From NCBI RefSeq assembly GCF_900163755.1, contig NZ_FUKI01000092.1:1-64000 (forward strand): 64,000 bases of DNA, given 5' to 3'. Source of the DNA: Crenothrix polyspora (GTDB lineage Bacteria > Pseudomonadota > Gammaproteobacteria > Methylococcales > Methylomonadaceae). The position numbers were made by a program, and so were the translations under genes. Positions 49,936 through 58,992 of this stretch are shown piece after piece. The notes below the pieces were generated by a model. The model was not told the origin of the DNA, ran no database searches, and worked only from the letters and a program-made list of their open reading frames with translations. Each line of letters starts with the position of its first letter. The first letter of the stretch is position 1.

Positions 49936-51065
49936 AAGCCACTTATATTCTTAACACACAAATGACCCAACGTAAAATGTTAGCGCTCACCGTCTTATTA
50001 GCAGCATTCAGCACAACAGCGATGGCTGAAAACAACACGATAGATATCAATGCCGAACAAATCAATAATCTGGGCATACAAATGGGCAAGCTGGAAGCGG
50101 TAAACCAACAGCCACTATTAACCGCACCCGCTACAGTGGTCATCCCTTCCGCGCATGAATACATTGTCAGTGCTTCACAAGCCGGATTAATTAGCCGCTT
50201 GCATAGCTCGGTAGGCGAAAACGTTAAAAAAGGCGCGTTATTGGCGCAGATTAACAGTCCTGAATTATTAGCCTTACAAGGACGCTATCTTAAAACGCTG
50301 AGTGCCCTCAATTTAGCGGTCGTGACCCATGAACGGGATAAAAAATTATTAAAAGAAGGTGTGATTGCCAGTCGCCGCGAACAAGAAACCCTCAGTTTGT
50401 ACAACGCCGCCGTGCTGGACGTGAATGAAGCCCAGCAACTGTTAGAAATTGCAGGCATGACGGCCATTGACATTAATCAGCTGAAAGCCACGCACCAGCT
50501 AAACAGTGCGCTGCGTGTTCACGCGCCTATTTCGGGCACGGTGATAGAACGCATGGCGGTGGCTGGCACGCGCGTGGATATGTTGGCACCGCTGTACCGC
50601 ATTGCTGATTTGAGCGAGTTATGGTTGGAAATCAGCATTCCACAAGAACGCCTCAGCGACATTAACATCGGTAATCAGGTCGTCATAGAAAACACCTCAC
50701 TCAACGCCAAAATCAGCTTATTAGGGCAAAGTGTTAATCCTGACAACCAAACCGTCATTGCCAGAGCCTTAATTCAAGCGGATCACACCGGCATAAGGCC
50801 AGGGCAGCGCGTTAATATCCAAATTATTCAGGACAGTGACAGCAGCCTTTTTAAAATCCCCAATACCGCCATCGCACAAAATGAAGGTAAATCATTTGTG
50901 TTTGTCCGCACACCGAAAGGCTTTAGCGTTAACGCGATAGACATCGTCGGCAAGCAAGACAGTCAATCCACGGTAACCGGTGATTTCACTGGCAACGAAG
51001 ACATCGCCACCCAAGGTGCAGTCGCCCTAAAAGCCAACTGGTTAGGCTTGGGAGGTAAAGAATAA
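49932..51065 (+). CDS. RND periplasmic adaptor (CzcB-like)
   Basis: This 377-residue membrane-fusion protein has a signal peptide (about 15-33, ending TAMA), a lipoyl-like region (ISRLHSSVGENVKKGALLAQINSPEL near residue 83), an alpha-hairpin (about 100-170), a beta-barrel domain (VHAPISGTVIERMAVAGTRV) and a membrane-proximal domain. It links the pump to the outer-membrane duct. It has no long His-rich metal-binding N-terminus. It overlaps both neighbours (4 bp and 1 bp), so the operon is tightly coupled. Confidence 0.92.
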   Translation: MKATYILNTQMTQRKMLALTVLLAAFSTTAMAENNTIDINAEQINNLGIQMGKLEAVNQQPLLTAPATVVIPSAHEYIVSASQAGLISRLHSSVGENVKKGALLAQINSPELLALQGRYLKTLSALNLAVVTHERDKKLLKEGVIASRREQETLSLYNAAVLDVNEAQQLLEIAGMTAIDINQLKATHQLNSALRVHAPISGTVIERMAVAGTRVDMLAPLYRIADLSELWLEISIPQERLSDINIGNQVVIENTSLNAKISLLGQSVNPDNQTVIARALIQADHTGIRPGQRVNIQIIQDSDSSLFKIPNTAIAQNEGKSFVFVRTPKGFSVNAIDIVGKQDSQSTVTGDFTGNEDIATQGAVALKANWLGLGGKE

Positions 51066-54000
51066 TGGCGGGTCTGATTCGTTTTGCACTCAGCCAGCGA
51101 CTGTTGATGATGATTTTCGTGTTGCTATTGGCGGGCGGTGGTTATCATGCCTTTAAACATATCCCGATTGATGCGTTTCCAGAGGTATCACCTACCCAGG
51201 TGAAAATCATCGTTAAAGCCCCGGGCATGACACCGGAAGAAGTCGAAGCCCGCATTACTGCGCCGATAGAAGTGGAGTTACTGGGCATTCCGCACCAAAC
51301 CATGTTGCGCTCGCTGGCCAAATACGCACTGACCGATATTACCGTAGACTTTGCCGAAGGTACCGATATTTACTGGGCACGCCAGCAAATTGCCGAACGT
51401 TTGAACACGCTGTGGGGTGATCTGCCTGCCGGTGTCTCTGGCGGCATAGCGCCGATGACCACGCCACTGGGCGAGATGTTCATGTTTTCCGTGGAAGGTG
51501 GCGGCTTAAGCTTAATGGAGCGCCGCGACTTGCTGGATTGGGTCATCCGTCCTGCACTGCGTACCGTGGCAGGCGTGGCGGATGTCAATTCCCTGGGCGG
51601 CCTGGTGCGTAGCTTTGAGGTCGTTCCCGACAGCATCAAGCTATCGGCACGGGGCATTAGCCTTGACACTTTGATGCACGCCCTGCAAACCAATAACCGC
51701 AACGACGGCGCAGGCCGGATGACCGACGGCGAAGAGGCGTTGATCGTCCGTGCCGAAGGCCGCATCAAGAACCTGGCCGATATTGCCCGTATCGTGGTCG
51801 ATAACAAGAACGGCATTCCGGTCACCGTCAGCGATGTCGCCGAAATTAAGATCGGCGCATTGACCCGCTACGGCGCGGTCAGCAAAAATGGCGAAGGTGA
51901 AGCGGTAACCGGCTTGGTGCTGAGTTTGCGCGGTGCCAATGCACGGCAAACCATCGTCGGTATTGAAGAAAAATTAGCAGAAATCAGCAAGGGCTTTCCT
52001 AAAGGCGTGTCCACCAAAGTGTTTTATAACCGTGGCAATCTGGTAGACAAAGCCGTAGACACCGTAACGCACGCGCTGCTGGAAGCCATCGTGTTGGTAA
52101 TCGTGTTACTGATTTTGTTTCTGGGTGATTTACGCGCCGCCGTGGTGGTGGCACTGTCATTACCGCTGGCCGCCTTGTTCACCTTTATTTTAATGAACGC
52201 AATGGGCATGTCCGCCAACCTGATGAGCTTGGGTGGCTTGGCGATTGCCATCGGCATGTTGGTGGATGGTGCTGTGGTGGTGGTGGAAAATCTTATCACC
52301 CACCTAGCGCATACCGAAAAAGCCAAACGCTTGCCGCGCTTACATGTCATCTACCGTGCGACCGCAGAAGTGGCAGGTTCCGTTACTGCCGGTATTTTAA
52401 TCATTATCATCGTGTTTTTGCCGCTGCTGACCTTGCAAGGTTTGGAAGGCAAACTGTTTACCCCAGTGGCACTGACCATCGTGTTTGCACTGGGCGGTTC
52501 GCTGGTATTGTCGCTTACCGTTATTCCGGTGATTGCTTCGTATTTGCTCAAAAATGTCTCGCATGAAGAACCGTGGTTGCCGCGCCAGCTACAGCGTCTG
52601 TACCAGCCCGCGTTAGTCTGGTGTTTGGGCAATAGCAAAAAAGTTTTTGTGTTTGCCGGTGTGTTATTGGTGGTGACGATATTTGTATTTAGTAAAATCG
52701 GCAGTACCTTTATGCCGACGATGGACGAAGGCGACATCATCGTGCAACTGGAAAAATTGCCATCAATTACTCTGGAACAATCGGTGGCGCTGGATGGCAG
52801 GGTGCAAAAAAACCTGCGTGAACACATTCCAGAAATCACCGATATTGTCGCCCGTGTCGGTACCGATGAGTTGGGGCTTGATCCTATGAGCCTGAATGAT
52901 ACTGATACTTTTCTCATCTTAAAACCCAAAGATCAATGGCGTATGCACAGCAAAGAAGCCTTAACCGAGGAGATACGCAAAGTGATGGCACACACCCCTG
53001 GCATCGCGTTTAAATTCACCCAGCCGATAGAAATGCGGGTGTCGGAAATGCTCACCGGCACACGCGGTGACGTGGCGATTAAATTGTTCGGTGCGGATTT
53101 GGCGGTGTTAAACGAAAAAGCGGGGCAAATCACCAGCGTCATCAAAGCCATCACTGGCGCGTCGGATGTATCAACCAAACAAAACGAAGGCATGCAGTTT
53201 TTGCAGTTGACCATCGATAAATCCGCAGCGGGAAGATTGGGTTTAGACAGCGACAGCATAGAAACTCTGCTACGCGCCCAGATTGAAGGCTTAAACGTTG
53301 GTATTGTGCAAGAAGGTATTAAGCGCACGCCACTTATTTTACGTGGCAGCAGCAACACTGCCAATTTTGACAATTTGCAGCTCACCTTGCCCAACGGCGG
53401 CCATGTGCCGGTGACGGCAGTGGCCAAGATTGAAAAAGTGGAAGGCGTGGTGTCGGTGGAGCGCGAGAAAGGCCAACGTTTTGTGGTGATTACCAGCAAT
53501 GTCAAAAACCGCGATTTAGTGGGCTTTGTTGATGAAGCCCGCAAAGTGGTGGCTGAGAAAGTGACATTGCCGCCCGGTTACACGGTGGAATTCGGTGGCC
53601 AGTTTGAAAACCAGCAACGTGCTGCGGCTACGCTATCATTAGTTGTGCCGATTTCGTTGGGGTTGATTTTTTTGCTGCTGTTTACCACCTTTGGCTCGGT
53701 GCGCCAAGCGGTGCTGGTGTTGTCCAATATTCCGCTGGCGATGGTCGGTGGGGTGTTTGCGCTGTGGTTGTCGGGCGAATATTTATCAGTCCCCGCGTCC
53801 GTCGGTTTTATCGCGCTATTGGGGATTGCTGTGTTAAATGGCGTGGTGATGGTGAGTTATTTTAACCAGCTTAAGGCTACGGGTATGGAGATGATGAAAG
53901 TGGTTACCTTGGGTTCGTCGCGTAGGTTACGGCCTGTACTGATGACGGCCAGCATAGCCGCGTTTGGCTTGATCCCGTTATTATTTGCCACAGGGCCAGG

Positions 54001-54127
54001 TTCTGAAATCCAGCGACCCTTAGCGATTGTGGTGATTGGCGGCTTGGTATCATCTACCTTTTTAACCTTATTTTTACTGCCTATTTTGTTTAAATTATTT
54101 GGTGTTGCCAAGGAAACTGCACAATGA
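51065..54127 (+). CDS. Heavy-metal efflux RND permease, CzcA family
   Basis: The 1020-residue permease has the RND fold: N-terminal helix (LLMMIFVLLLAGGGYHAF), two large periplasmic loops, and twelve membrane helices. TM4 (near residue 395) reads SLGGLAIAIGMLVDGAVVVVEN; it keeps VDGAVVVVEN but has Ala where CzcA has the first Asp of DFGIIVDG, so the pump differs from classic zinc CzcA. The substrate is therefore uncertain (divalent metal likely). Other signs are the SPTQVKIIVKAPGMTPEEVE and the TFMPTMDEGD region near 553. It is coupled to the adaptor (1-bp overlap) and DUF3240 (4-bp overlap). Confidence 0.93.
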   Translation: MAGLIRFALSQRLLMMIFVLLLAGGGYHAFKHIPIDAFPEVSPTQVKIIVKAPGMTPEEVEARITAPIEVELLGIPHQTMLRSLAKYALTDITVDFAEGTDIYWARQQIAERLNTLWGDLPAGVSGGIAPMTTPLGEMFMFSVEGGGLSLMERRDLLDWVIRPALRTVAGVADVNSLGGLVRSFEVVPDSIKLSARGISLDTLMHALQTNNRNDGAGRMTDGEEALIVRAEGRIKNLADIARIVVDNKNGIPVTVSDVAEIKIGALTRYGAVSKNGEGEAVTGLVLSLRGANARQTIVGIEEKLAEISKGFPKGVSTKVFYNRGNLVDKAVDTVTHALLEAIVLVIVLLILFLGDLRAAVVVALSLPLAALFTFILMNAMGMSANLMSLGGLAIAIGMLVDGAVVVVENLITHLAHTEKAKRLPRLHVIYRATAEVAGSVTAGILIIIIVFLPLLTLQGLEGKLFTPVALTIVFALGGSLVLSLTVIPVIASYLLKNVSHEEPWLPRQLQRLYQPALVWCLGNSKKVFVFAGVLLVVTIFVFSKIGSTFMPTMDEGDIIVQLEKLPSITLEQSVALDGRVQKNLREHIPEITDIVARVGTDELGLDPMSLNDTDTFLILKPKDQWRMHSKEALTEEIRKVMAHTPGIAFKFTQPIEMRVSEMLTGTRGDVAIKLFGADLAVLNEKAGQITSVIKAITGASDVSTKQNEGMQFLQLTIDKSAAGRLGLDSDSIETLLRAQIEGLNVGIVQEGIKRTPLILRGSSNTANFDNLQLTLPNGGHVPVTAVAKIEKVEGVVSVEREKGQRFVVITSNVKNRDLVGFVDEARKVVAEKVTLPPGYTVEFGGQFENQQRAAATLSLVVPISLGLIFLLLFTTFGSVRQAVLVLSNIPLAMVGGVFALWLSGEYLSVPASVGFIALLGIAVLNGVVMVSYFNQLKATGMEMMKVVTLGSSRRLRPVLMTASIAAFGLIPLLFATGPGSEIQRPLAIVVIGGLVSSTFLTLFLLPILFKLFGVAKETAQ

Positions 54128-54429
54128 AAACGCAAGAATATTTGGTTACTTTAAACGTAGCGCCGAGCTTGGAAGAGTTAGTCGTGGATTGTTTGTTACT
54201 GTTGGAATCAGAACACGGTTTCAGCAGTTTTCCGGTCAATGCCCATCATCATAACAATAAAGGCTTATCGCTGAGCGAACAGGTGAGCGGTCGACAAAAG
54301 AAAATTCGTTTCCAAATGTATGTCGCCGAACAGGGGTTAGCCACGCTGTTGGCACAATTAAAACAGGAATTTTCTGGCGCAGGAATTCAGTATTGGGTAT
54401 TGCCGGTGCTTGAAAATGGCGTGATTTAA
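54124..54429 (+). CDS. DUF3240 protein, last gene of the RND operon
   Basis: This 101-residue cytoplasmic protein matches DUF3240, small ferredoxin-like proteins often found directly after CzcA-type genes. Signs are TLNVAPSLEELVVDCLLLLE, the FSSFPVNAHHHNN motif near residue 37 and LAQLKQEFSGAGIQYWVLPVLENG at the end. From memory, structures of the family were described as PII-like. A role sensing metal or adjusting the pump is only inference. The start overlaps the permease stop (ATGA). Confidence 0.82.
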   Translation: MKTQEYLVTLNVAPSLEELVVDCLLLLESEHGFSSFPVNAHHHNNKGLSLSEQVSGRQKKIRFQMYVAEQGLATLLAQLKQEFSGAGIQYWVLPVLENGVI

Positions 54430-54609
54430 ACAGGGCTGAACCAAATGGAGTCGCTTAGATATCTTATATTGCATTATCTATGCGTTAGCCACTGCTTATA
54501 TTGTAGCGGGAACAGCGGGGTAATTGTTACAACATGCGGTCATCATGCAACAGTAATAAACAGTTTTCCAAAGCCAAATAACTTTTAATGCTCACGAGGA
54601 AGCTACGGT

Positions 54610-54645
54610 AAAATAAAAATGGTGGGCAATATCGCATTGCCCACC
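54610..54645 (-). terminator. Terminator of the OFA-family transporter gene
   Basis: Inverted repeat with arms GGTGGGCAAT and ATTGCCCACC around ATCGC, followed on the minus strand by ATTTTTATTTT. It lies 10 bp after the transporter stop codon. On the plus strand it could also end the RND operon weakly. Confidence 0.85.
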
Positions 54646-54654
54646 GTACATTTC

Positions 54655-56301
54655 TCAAGAAAAAAACTTGACAACATTGGCCAGTGTTTTGTAAATACCC
54701 CAAAGCAACGGAATGGCAATCGCCAGCCACGCCATAAAAACCACAGCAATATTACTGAATTGATTGGTTGCAGAAATTTGCGGTACGCTCTTAGTGACAG
54801 CAATTTTTTCATGAGCAAGACGTTTTTCTTCCGCCAACTCCGCATCCGTCATAAACCATTTATCGTCTACCGGACGTATCAATACATTACACACAAAGCC
54901 AATCGCCAGCATGCTGGCTAATATCAACATGGTTTGATTGTACACTTGTTCGAGAGGAATACCCTGCGCTAACTGGTATTCACGCATGTAATTAACAATC
55001 ACCGGCCCTAAAATACCCGCAGTTGACCAAGCGGTAAGCAAACGGCCATGTATCGCCCCAACCATTTGTGTGCCAAATAAATCCGCAAGATAAGCAGGAG
55101 CCGTAGAAAAACCACCACCGTACATGCTAAGAATTAAGCAAAACGCAGCCACAAATAAAGGTCGATTACCTGCGTCGGCACTGCCAGGAATACTGATATA
55201 TAACAAAGCCCCAACCACAAAAAACACGCAGTAAGTCAACTTGCGTCCCATTTTGTCAGACAAACTCGCCCAAAAAAAACGCCCGCCAATATTAAACAAA
55301 CTCAGCAAAGCAGTAAAACCAGCGGCAATACTTGCACAGGCAGCCAGCTGCGTTTTATCCAATGCAGCAAATGGCGTGTCAACACTTATTAACTGGCCGC
55401 CAAATACCTCTTGTAACATAGGAGATGACATACCGATAATACCAATACCGGCACTGACATTCATACATAACACACCCCACAGTAGCCAAAACTGCTTAAT
55501 TTTAAAAATGTTTTTAACGTGTACGTGGCCTTGGGTAATCATGGTGTTGCTACTATCTTTTTGTGGCGCTGACCAACCGTGCGGCTTCCAGCCGGCTGGG
55601 GGAATTCGATAACCTAATGCACCCGTCATCATAAACACAAAATAAATGGCCGCCATAATCACCAACGTTGCTTCAACACCGACGTTAGTGGGGGTGGCAA
55701 AATGCTTCATTAAAGTCACTGCCAGCGGCGACCCTATCATTGCACCGCCACCAAAGCCCATGATTGCCATACCGGTGGCCATACCACGCCGGTCTGGAAA
55801 CCACTTAATTAAGGTTGATACAGGTGAAATATACCCTAAACCTAAGCCTATGCCACCAATAACACCTGAACCCAGCAACAGCAACCAAAATTGATGGTAA
55901 TGCACGCCTAGCGCAGAAATTAACATCCCATTGCACCAGCATAAAGCACTGACTACGCCGGCTTTGCGTGGCCCTACATGTTCCAGCCAGCCACCCCATA
56001 ATGCTGCCGAACAACCTAAAAATACAAAAAATAACGTATAAACCCAGCCTAATGTAGCAATATTCCAATCGCATTGCGTGCTTATTAGCGCCTGAAAAAA
56101 ACCAGAGCCCGCTTCGCAAGCAATACTTTCTTTAATGCCCAGCGCTTTAGAGAGCGGCAGCCAAAATACCGAAAAACCATAAGCCATACCTATGCACAAA
56201 TGAATAGCCAGTGCGGCTGGTGGCAATAACCAGCGATTAAAATTCGCATCGGCAATAGTGCGCTCTTTATCAAAAAAACGCGGCGTAATAGGGGGCATCA
56301 A
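54655..56301 (-). CDS. OFA-family major facilitator transporter
   Basis: This 548-residue transporter belongs to the oxalate/formate antiporter (OFA) group of the MFS, resembling YhjX. The N-terminus RFNRWLLPPAALAIHLCIGMAYGFSVFWLPL type start is visible, with GVVSALCWCNGMLISALGVH, the loop FPDRRGMATGMAIMGFGGGAMIGSPLA near 170 (MFS motif), and twelve helices; a hydrophilic loop and last helix extend the C-terminus. Transport of a small monocarboxylate is likely, but the substrate is unknown. It is monocistronic. Confidence 0.9.
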   Translation of the reverse strand: MMPPITPRFFDKERTIADANFNRWLLPPAALAIHLCIGMAYGFSVFWLPLSKALGIKESIACEAGSGFFQALISTQCDWNIATLGWVYTLFFVFLGCSAALWGGWLEHVGPRKAGVVSALCWCNGMLISALGVHYHQFWLLLLGSGVIGGIGLGLGYISPVSTLIKWFPDRRGMATGMAIMGFGGGAMIGSPLAVTLMKHFATPTNVGVEATLVIMAAIYFVFMMTGALGYRIPPAGWKPHGWSAPQKDSSNTMITQGHVHVKNIFKIKQFWLLWGVLCMNVSAGIGIIGMSSPMLQEVFGGQLISVDTPFAALDKTQLAACASIAAGFTALLSLFNIGGRFFWASLSDKMGRKLTYCVFFVVGALLYISIPGSADAGNRPLFVAAFCLILSMYGGGFSTAPAYLADLFGTQMVGAIHGRLLTAWSTAGILGPVIVNYMREYQLAQGIPLEQVYNQTMLILASMLAIGFVCNVLIRPVDDKWFMTDAELAEEKRLAHEKIAVTKSVPQISATNQFSNIAVVFMAWLAIAIPLLWGIYKTLANVVKFFS

Positions 56302-56695
56302 GTCTCTCCGTCAGCCAAATTAACGCAAATTATACGCGCACAATTCTGAGATCGGTATGCGCTGTGACACTGAAAATATCAGCGTGGGATTTAATAAGTG
56401 TCTTGAAAGATAAAGCGCTAAAAACTAAGCTTATCGATTAACAAGATAGCCAAAAATTGTCACAAAGTGACATTTTTTAGTAAGCGCTGTGCGATTTTGA
56501 TAACGACACGCACCTAAAATTGAACCAACCCAGCAAAATTTATCGCATCATATTGATTTACAAAATAAAAATCATTAATTTTCTTTGTTAGATAATGACA
56601 AAATTTGGCATAAATCATGCTTGCAGTATATAAATAAAGGCTCGCATTTCCGCTTTTATTTGATTAACCATAGATTTACAGCAAAGGATCAAAAA
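56302..56695. other. Divergent intergenic gap with a short palindrome
   Basis: About 390 bp between the OFA transporter and the nidogen-domain gene. TGTCACAAAGTGACA followed by TTTTTT (56458-56478) is either a weak terminator-like hairpin or a regulator site. The start of the nidogen gene at 56696 has AAAGGA before a GTG. No gene is seen. Confidence 0.35.
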
Positions 56696-57655
56696 GTGAA
56701 GCGCACAATACTAAAAACAGCCGAGGCCTGTACATTATTATTCATATTATCCGCCAGTAGCAATGTCTATGCCGGAGCCATTCATGATCAAGACAGCTTT
56801 ACGACCCGTATTGCAGAAAATGATGACAACTCTACACTGACTGCGCTAGGCATGACTATCAATTTTTTTGGTACATCCTACAGTGACGTATACATTAACA
56901 CCAACGGCAATGTATCTTTTGATGCGGCGAATGGCAATTATCAAACAGGGCCTATTTCTAGTATAAACAAATCTATTTTGGCACCTTTTTTTGCTGATGT
57001 TGATACTCGCACAGGTAATACCATAACGTACGGTAACACAACTATTAATGGTCGCACTGTATTCGGTGTCAACTGGATAGATGTAGGGTATTACAACAGG
57101 CACACCGACAAGCTCAATAGTTTTCAGCTTATTATTACTGATCGCAACGATACTGGCCTAGGTAACTTCGATTTCGAATTTAATTATGACAAAATTCAAT
57201 GGGAAAGCGGTGATGCCAGCGGAGGTATAAAAGGCTTGGGTGGCAGTTCTGCTTTATCGGGCTGGACAAACGGTTCACAGACATACCATGAATTCGCAGG
57301 ATCAGGCATTAACAGTGCATTGCTAGATGGCAGCAATCTGGCATTAACCACGAACACCAGCAATTCAAATACACCTGGGCATTATATTTTTACAATGCGT
57401 AATAGTGTTTTGGTTGATTCTGACATAAACGGTGCATTGTTAGACAACGACAATCTGGCATTAGCGAGTAGTGCAATTGATTTTAATACACCTGTGAGCT
57501 ATATGTTTACAATGAGTAATAGTGTTTTGGTTAACCCCATCGCAGTATCAGAACCTAACACATTGATTTTAATTAGTATAGCAATGCTTGGCTGCGCTAT
57601 TAAGCGTTATAATTTACGTCCTTTAGTAGACAAGTTTTTTAGTTGCCACGCTTAA
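56696..57655 (+). CDS. Exported nidogen-like domain protein with PEP-CTERM-type tail
   Basis: I start at the GTG at 56696 (AAAGGA 7 nt upstream), giving 319 residues with signal peptide VKRTILKTAEACTLLFILS...VYA. A nidogen (NIDO) domain covers about 35-200 (NTNGNVSFD, LAPFFADVDTRTG, FGVNWIDVGYY, FELIITDR-type strands). A 39-codon segment (INSALLDGSNLAL...FTMRNSVLV) is tandemly repeated at 57308-57424 and 57425-57540. The end has SEPNTLILISIAMLGCAIKR, a PEP-CTERM-like sorting signal with Ser-Glu-Pro, but 13 residues follow the basic pair. Surface location via exosortase is inference. MITE A copy 6 follows 31 bp later. Confidence 0.75.
   Translation: MKRTILKTAEACTLLFILSASSNVYAGAIHDQDSFTTRIAENDDNSTLTALGMTINFFGTSYSDVYINTNGNVSFDAANGNYQTGPISSINKSILAPFFADVDTRTGNTITYGNTTINGRTVFGVNWIDVGYYNRHTDKLNSFQLIITDRNDTGLGNFDFEFNYDKIQWESGDASGGIKGLGGSSALSGWTNGSQTYHEFAGSGINSALLDGSNLALTTNTSNSNTPGHYIFTMRNSVLVDSDINGALLDNDNLALASSAIDFNTPVSYMFTMSNSVLVNPIAVSEPNTLILISIAMLGCAIKRYNLRPLVDKFFSCHA
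57308..57540 (+). repeat. Tandem 117-bp duplication inside the nidogen-domain gene
   Basis: Two in-frame copies of a 39-codon unit (pattern N-x-ALLD-x2-NLAL...NTP-x2-Y-x-FTM-x-NSVLV) lie head to tail. The DNA copies differ at several sites, so the duplication is not recent. Confidence 0.8.
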
Positions 57656-57686
57656 CGGCAATCAAGGTTAGCTATTTTCACTGTGT

Positions 57687-57815
57687 TACAGCGTTTTCAC
57701 AGTTCAATAGTTACAGCGTAACCGTTCGCACTGAGCTTGTCGAAGTGTGCCGTTCGTGCTTCGACAAGCTCAGCACGAACGGTGGCTGTAACTGTCCTAA
57801 GTTGAAAACGCTGTA
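57687..57815 (+). mobile_element. MITE A copy 6 with TA flanks
   Basis: A full 125-bp element (57689-57813) flanked by TA on both sides (57687-57688 and 57814-57815), the same orientation as copy 2 and nearly identical to it. It lies 31 bp after the stop codon of the nidogen-domain gene and about 260 bp before the orphan adaptor gene. Confidence 0.88.
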
Positions 57816-58074
57816 TAACAAACACAAGACACGATATTTTTAGTGTTAGCAAAATCTGTACTTAGTATCCAGCAAAATCGACCAATCAATGTCAAAACAT
57901 TATGTATTTATGGCGTATTTCTTACACTAAAAGCTTATTTAAAATATATTCTTAATGATTTTGCTTGCTGTCTTAATACAGGTAAATAAAGTCTCGTAAT
58001 CGCTGTGCAAAACTAAAATTTTCAATTAATCTATACCATTATTAGCTCTTTATACACCCTATCTTGCCCTGTAA

Positions 58075-58854
58075 ATGAAACGGACATTTGTTTTTTTAGT
58101 TATCGCCTTAACACACACTCAATTTTCTTACTCTGAATCGGAAACCACCCCATTTTCTACTGACATTCCTGATTTATCGTCTGAGGCCGATAAATCTGCC
58201 TTACTTTTACAACATGCACAAATACAAATTAAACAAGGCATTTTAATCACCAGTGAAATGCCAGGACATATTAAAAATTTCACACTAGGTAATAACGAGC
58301 ATTTTGTTGCTGGCCAAGTATTGGCCAATATCGATTGCCCTAAAGAGACATCGCACCTAAAGAAAGTTAACCTGATACTGAATGATCGAGCGAAGATTAA
58401 GCAGCAATTAGAAGCAGCACATTCTATTAACACTTTGGAAATCGACTTGGTTAATGCGGAGTACAAAATTGCCCAGGCGGATGCGCGCGTCGCAAAAGCA
58501 TGGGTGGATCGCTGCGTGGTTTATGCACCTTTTGCAGGAAAAATAGTCAAGTTACTGGCCAAATCATCTCAAGTGCTACGTACCGGCGACAATCTCATGG
58601 AAATTATGGATGACAACCAAGAAGTCGAGCTATTGATACAATCAAATCAAATGCCGTTCATTAAAGTCGGGCAGTCTTACCAAGTAAATCATAATGCAAC
58701 CGCTAAGCCGTATACCATTACATTGACCAGTTTAGGCGGCAAAGTCGATCCAGGCAGTCAAATGATCACTGTGCACGGTCGTATTACTGAAAATACCGGC
58801 AATGCGACACCAAAAACTGACAGTATTGTAGCCTTAGTGAGCCAGCCTAATTAG
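58075..58854 (+). CDS. Orphan HlyD-type membrane-fusion (adaptor) protein
   Basis: This 259-residue protein has a signal peptide (about 1-20) and a compact HlyD layout: first barrel-sandwich half EMPGHIKNFTLGNNEHFVAGQVLANIDCP near residue 62, a short helical hairpin (about 95-145), second half CVVYAPFAGKIVKLLAKSSQVLRTGDNLMEI near 148 and a beta-barrel region. It is shorter than usual adaptors (350+) and no inner-membrane transporter or TolC gene adjoins it. Its partner is unknown. It ends in its own terminator. Confidence 0.75.
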   Translation: MKRTFVFLVIALTHTQFSYSESETTPFSTDIPDLSSEADKSALLLQHAQIQIKQGILITSEMPGHIKNFTLGNNEHFVAGQVLANIDCPKETSHLKKVNLILNDRAKIKQQLEAAHSINTLEIDLVNAEYKIAQADARVAKAWVDRCVVYAPFAGKIVKLLAKSSQVLRTGDNLMEIMDDNQEVELLIQSNQMPFIKVGQSYQVNHNATAKPYTITLTSLGGKVDPGSQMITVHGRITENTGNATPKTDSIVALVSQPN

Positions 58855-58892
58855 TCTGCTCGGTGCTTTTGTTACATTAACAATATAGTTAT

Positions 58893-58926
58893 ATTAACCG
58901 TCCACTTAATCGGGCGGTTAATTTTT
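58893..58926 (+). terminator. Terminator of the orphan adaptor gene
   Basis: Stem ATTAACCGTCC / GGGCGGTTAAT (one G-T pair) around ACTTAATC, followed by TTTT. It lies 38 bp after the adaptor stop codon. Confidence 0.8.
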
Positions 58927-58992
58927 AAAATTCGCACATTTCCCCATCAAACCGTTAATATTCCTCCTCTTTTAAAAGAGATAACGTAAATC

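Noticed and set aside
57643-57843. A 66-codon plus-strand ORF
   Set aside because: It is composed of MITE A copy 6.
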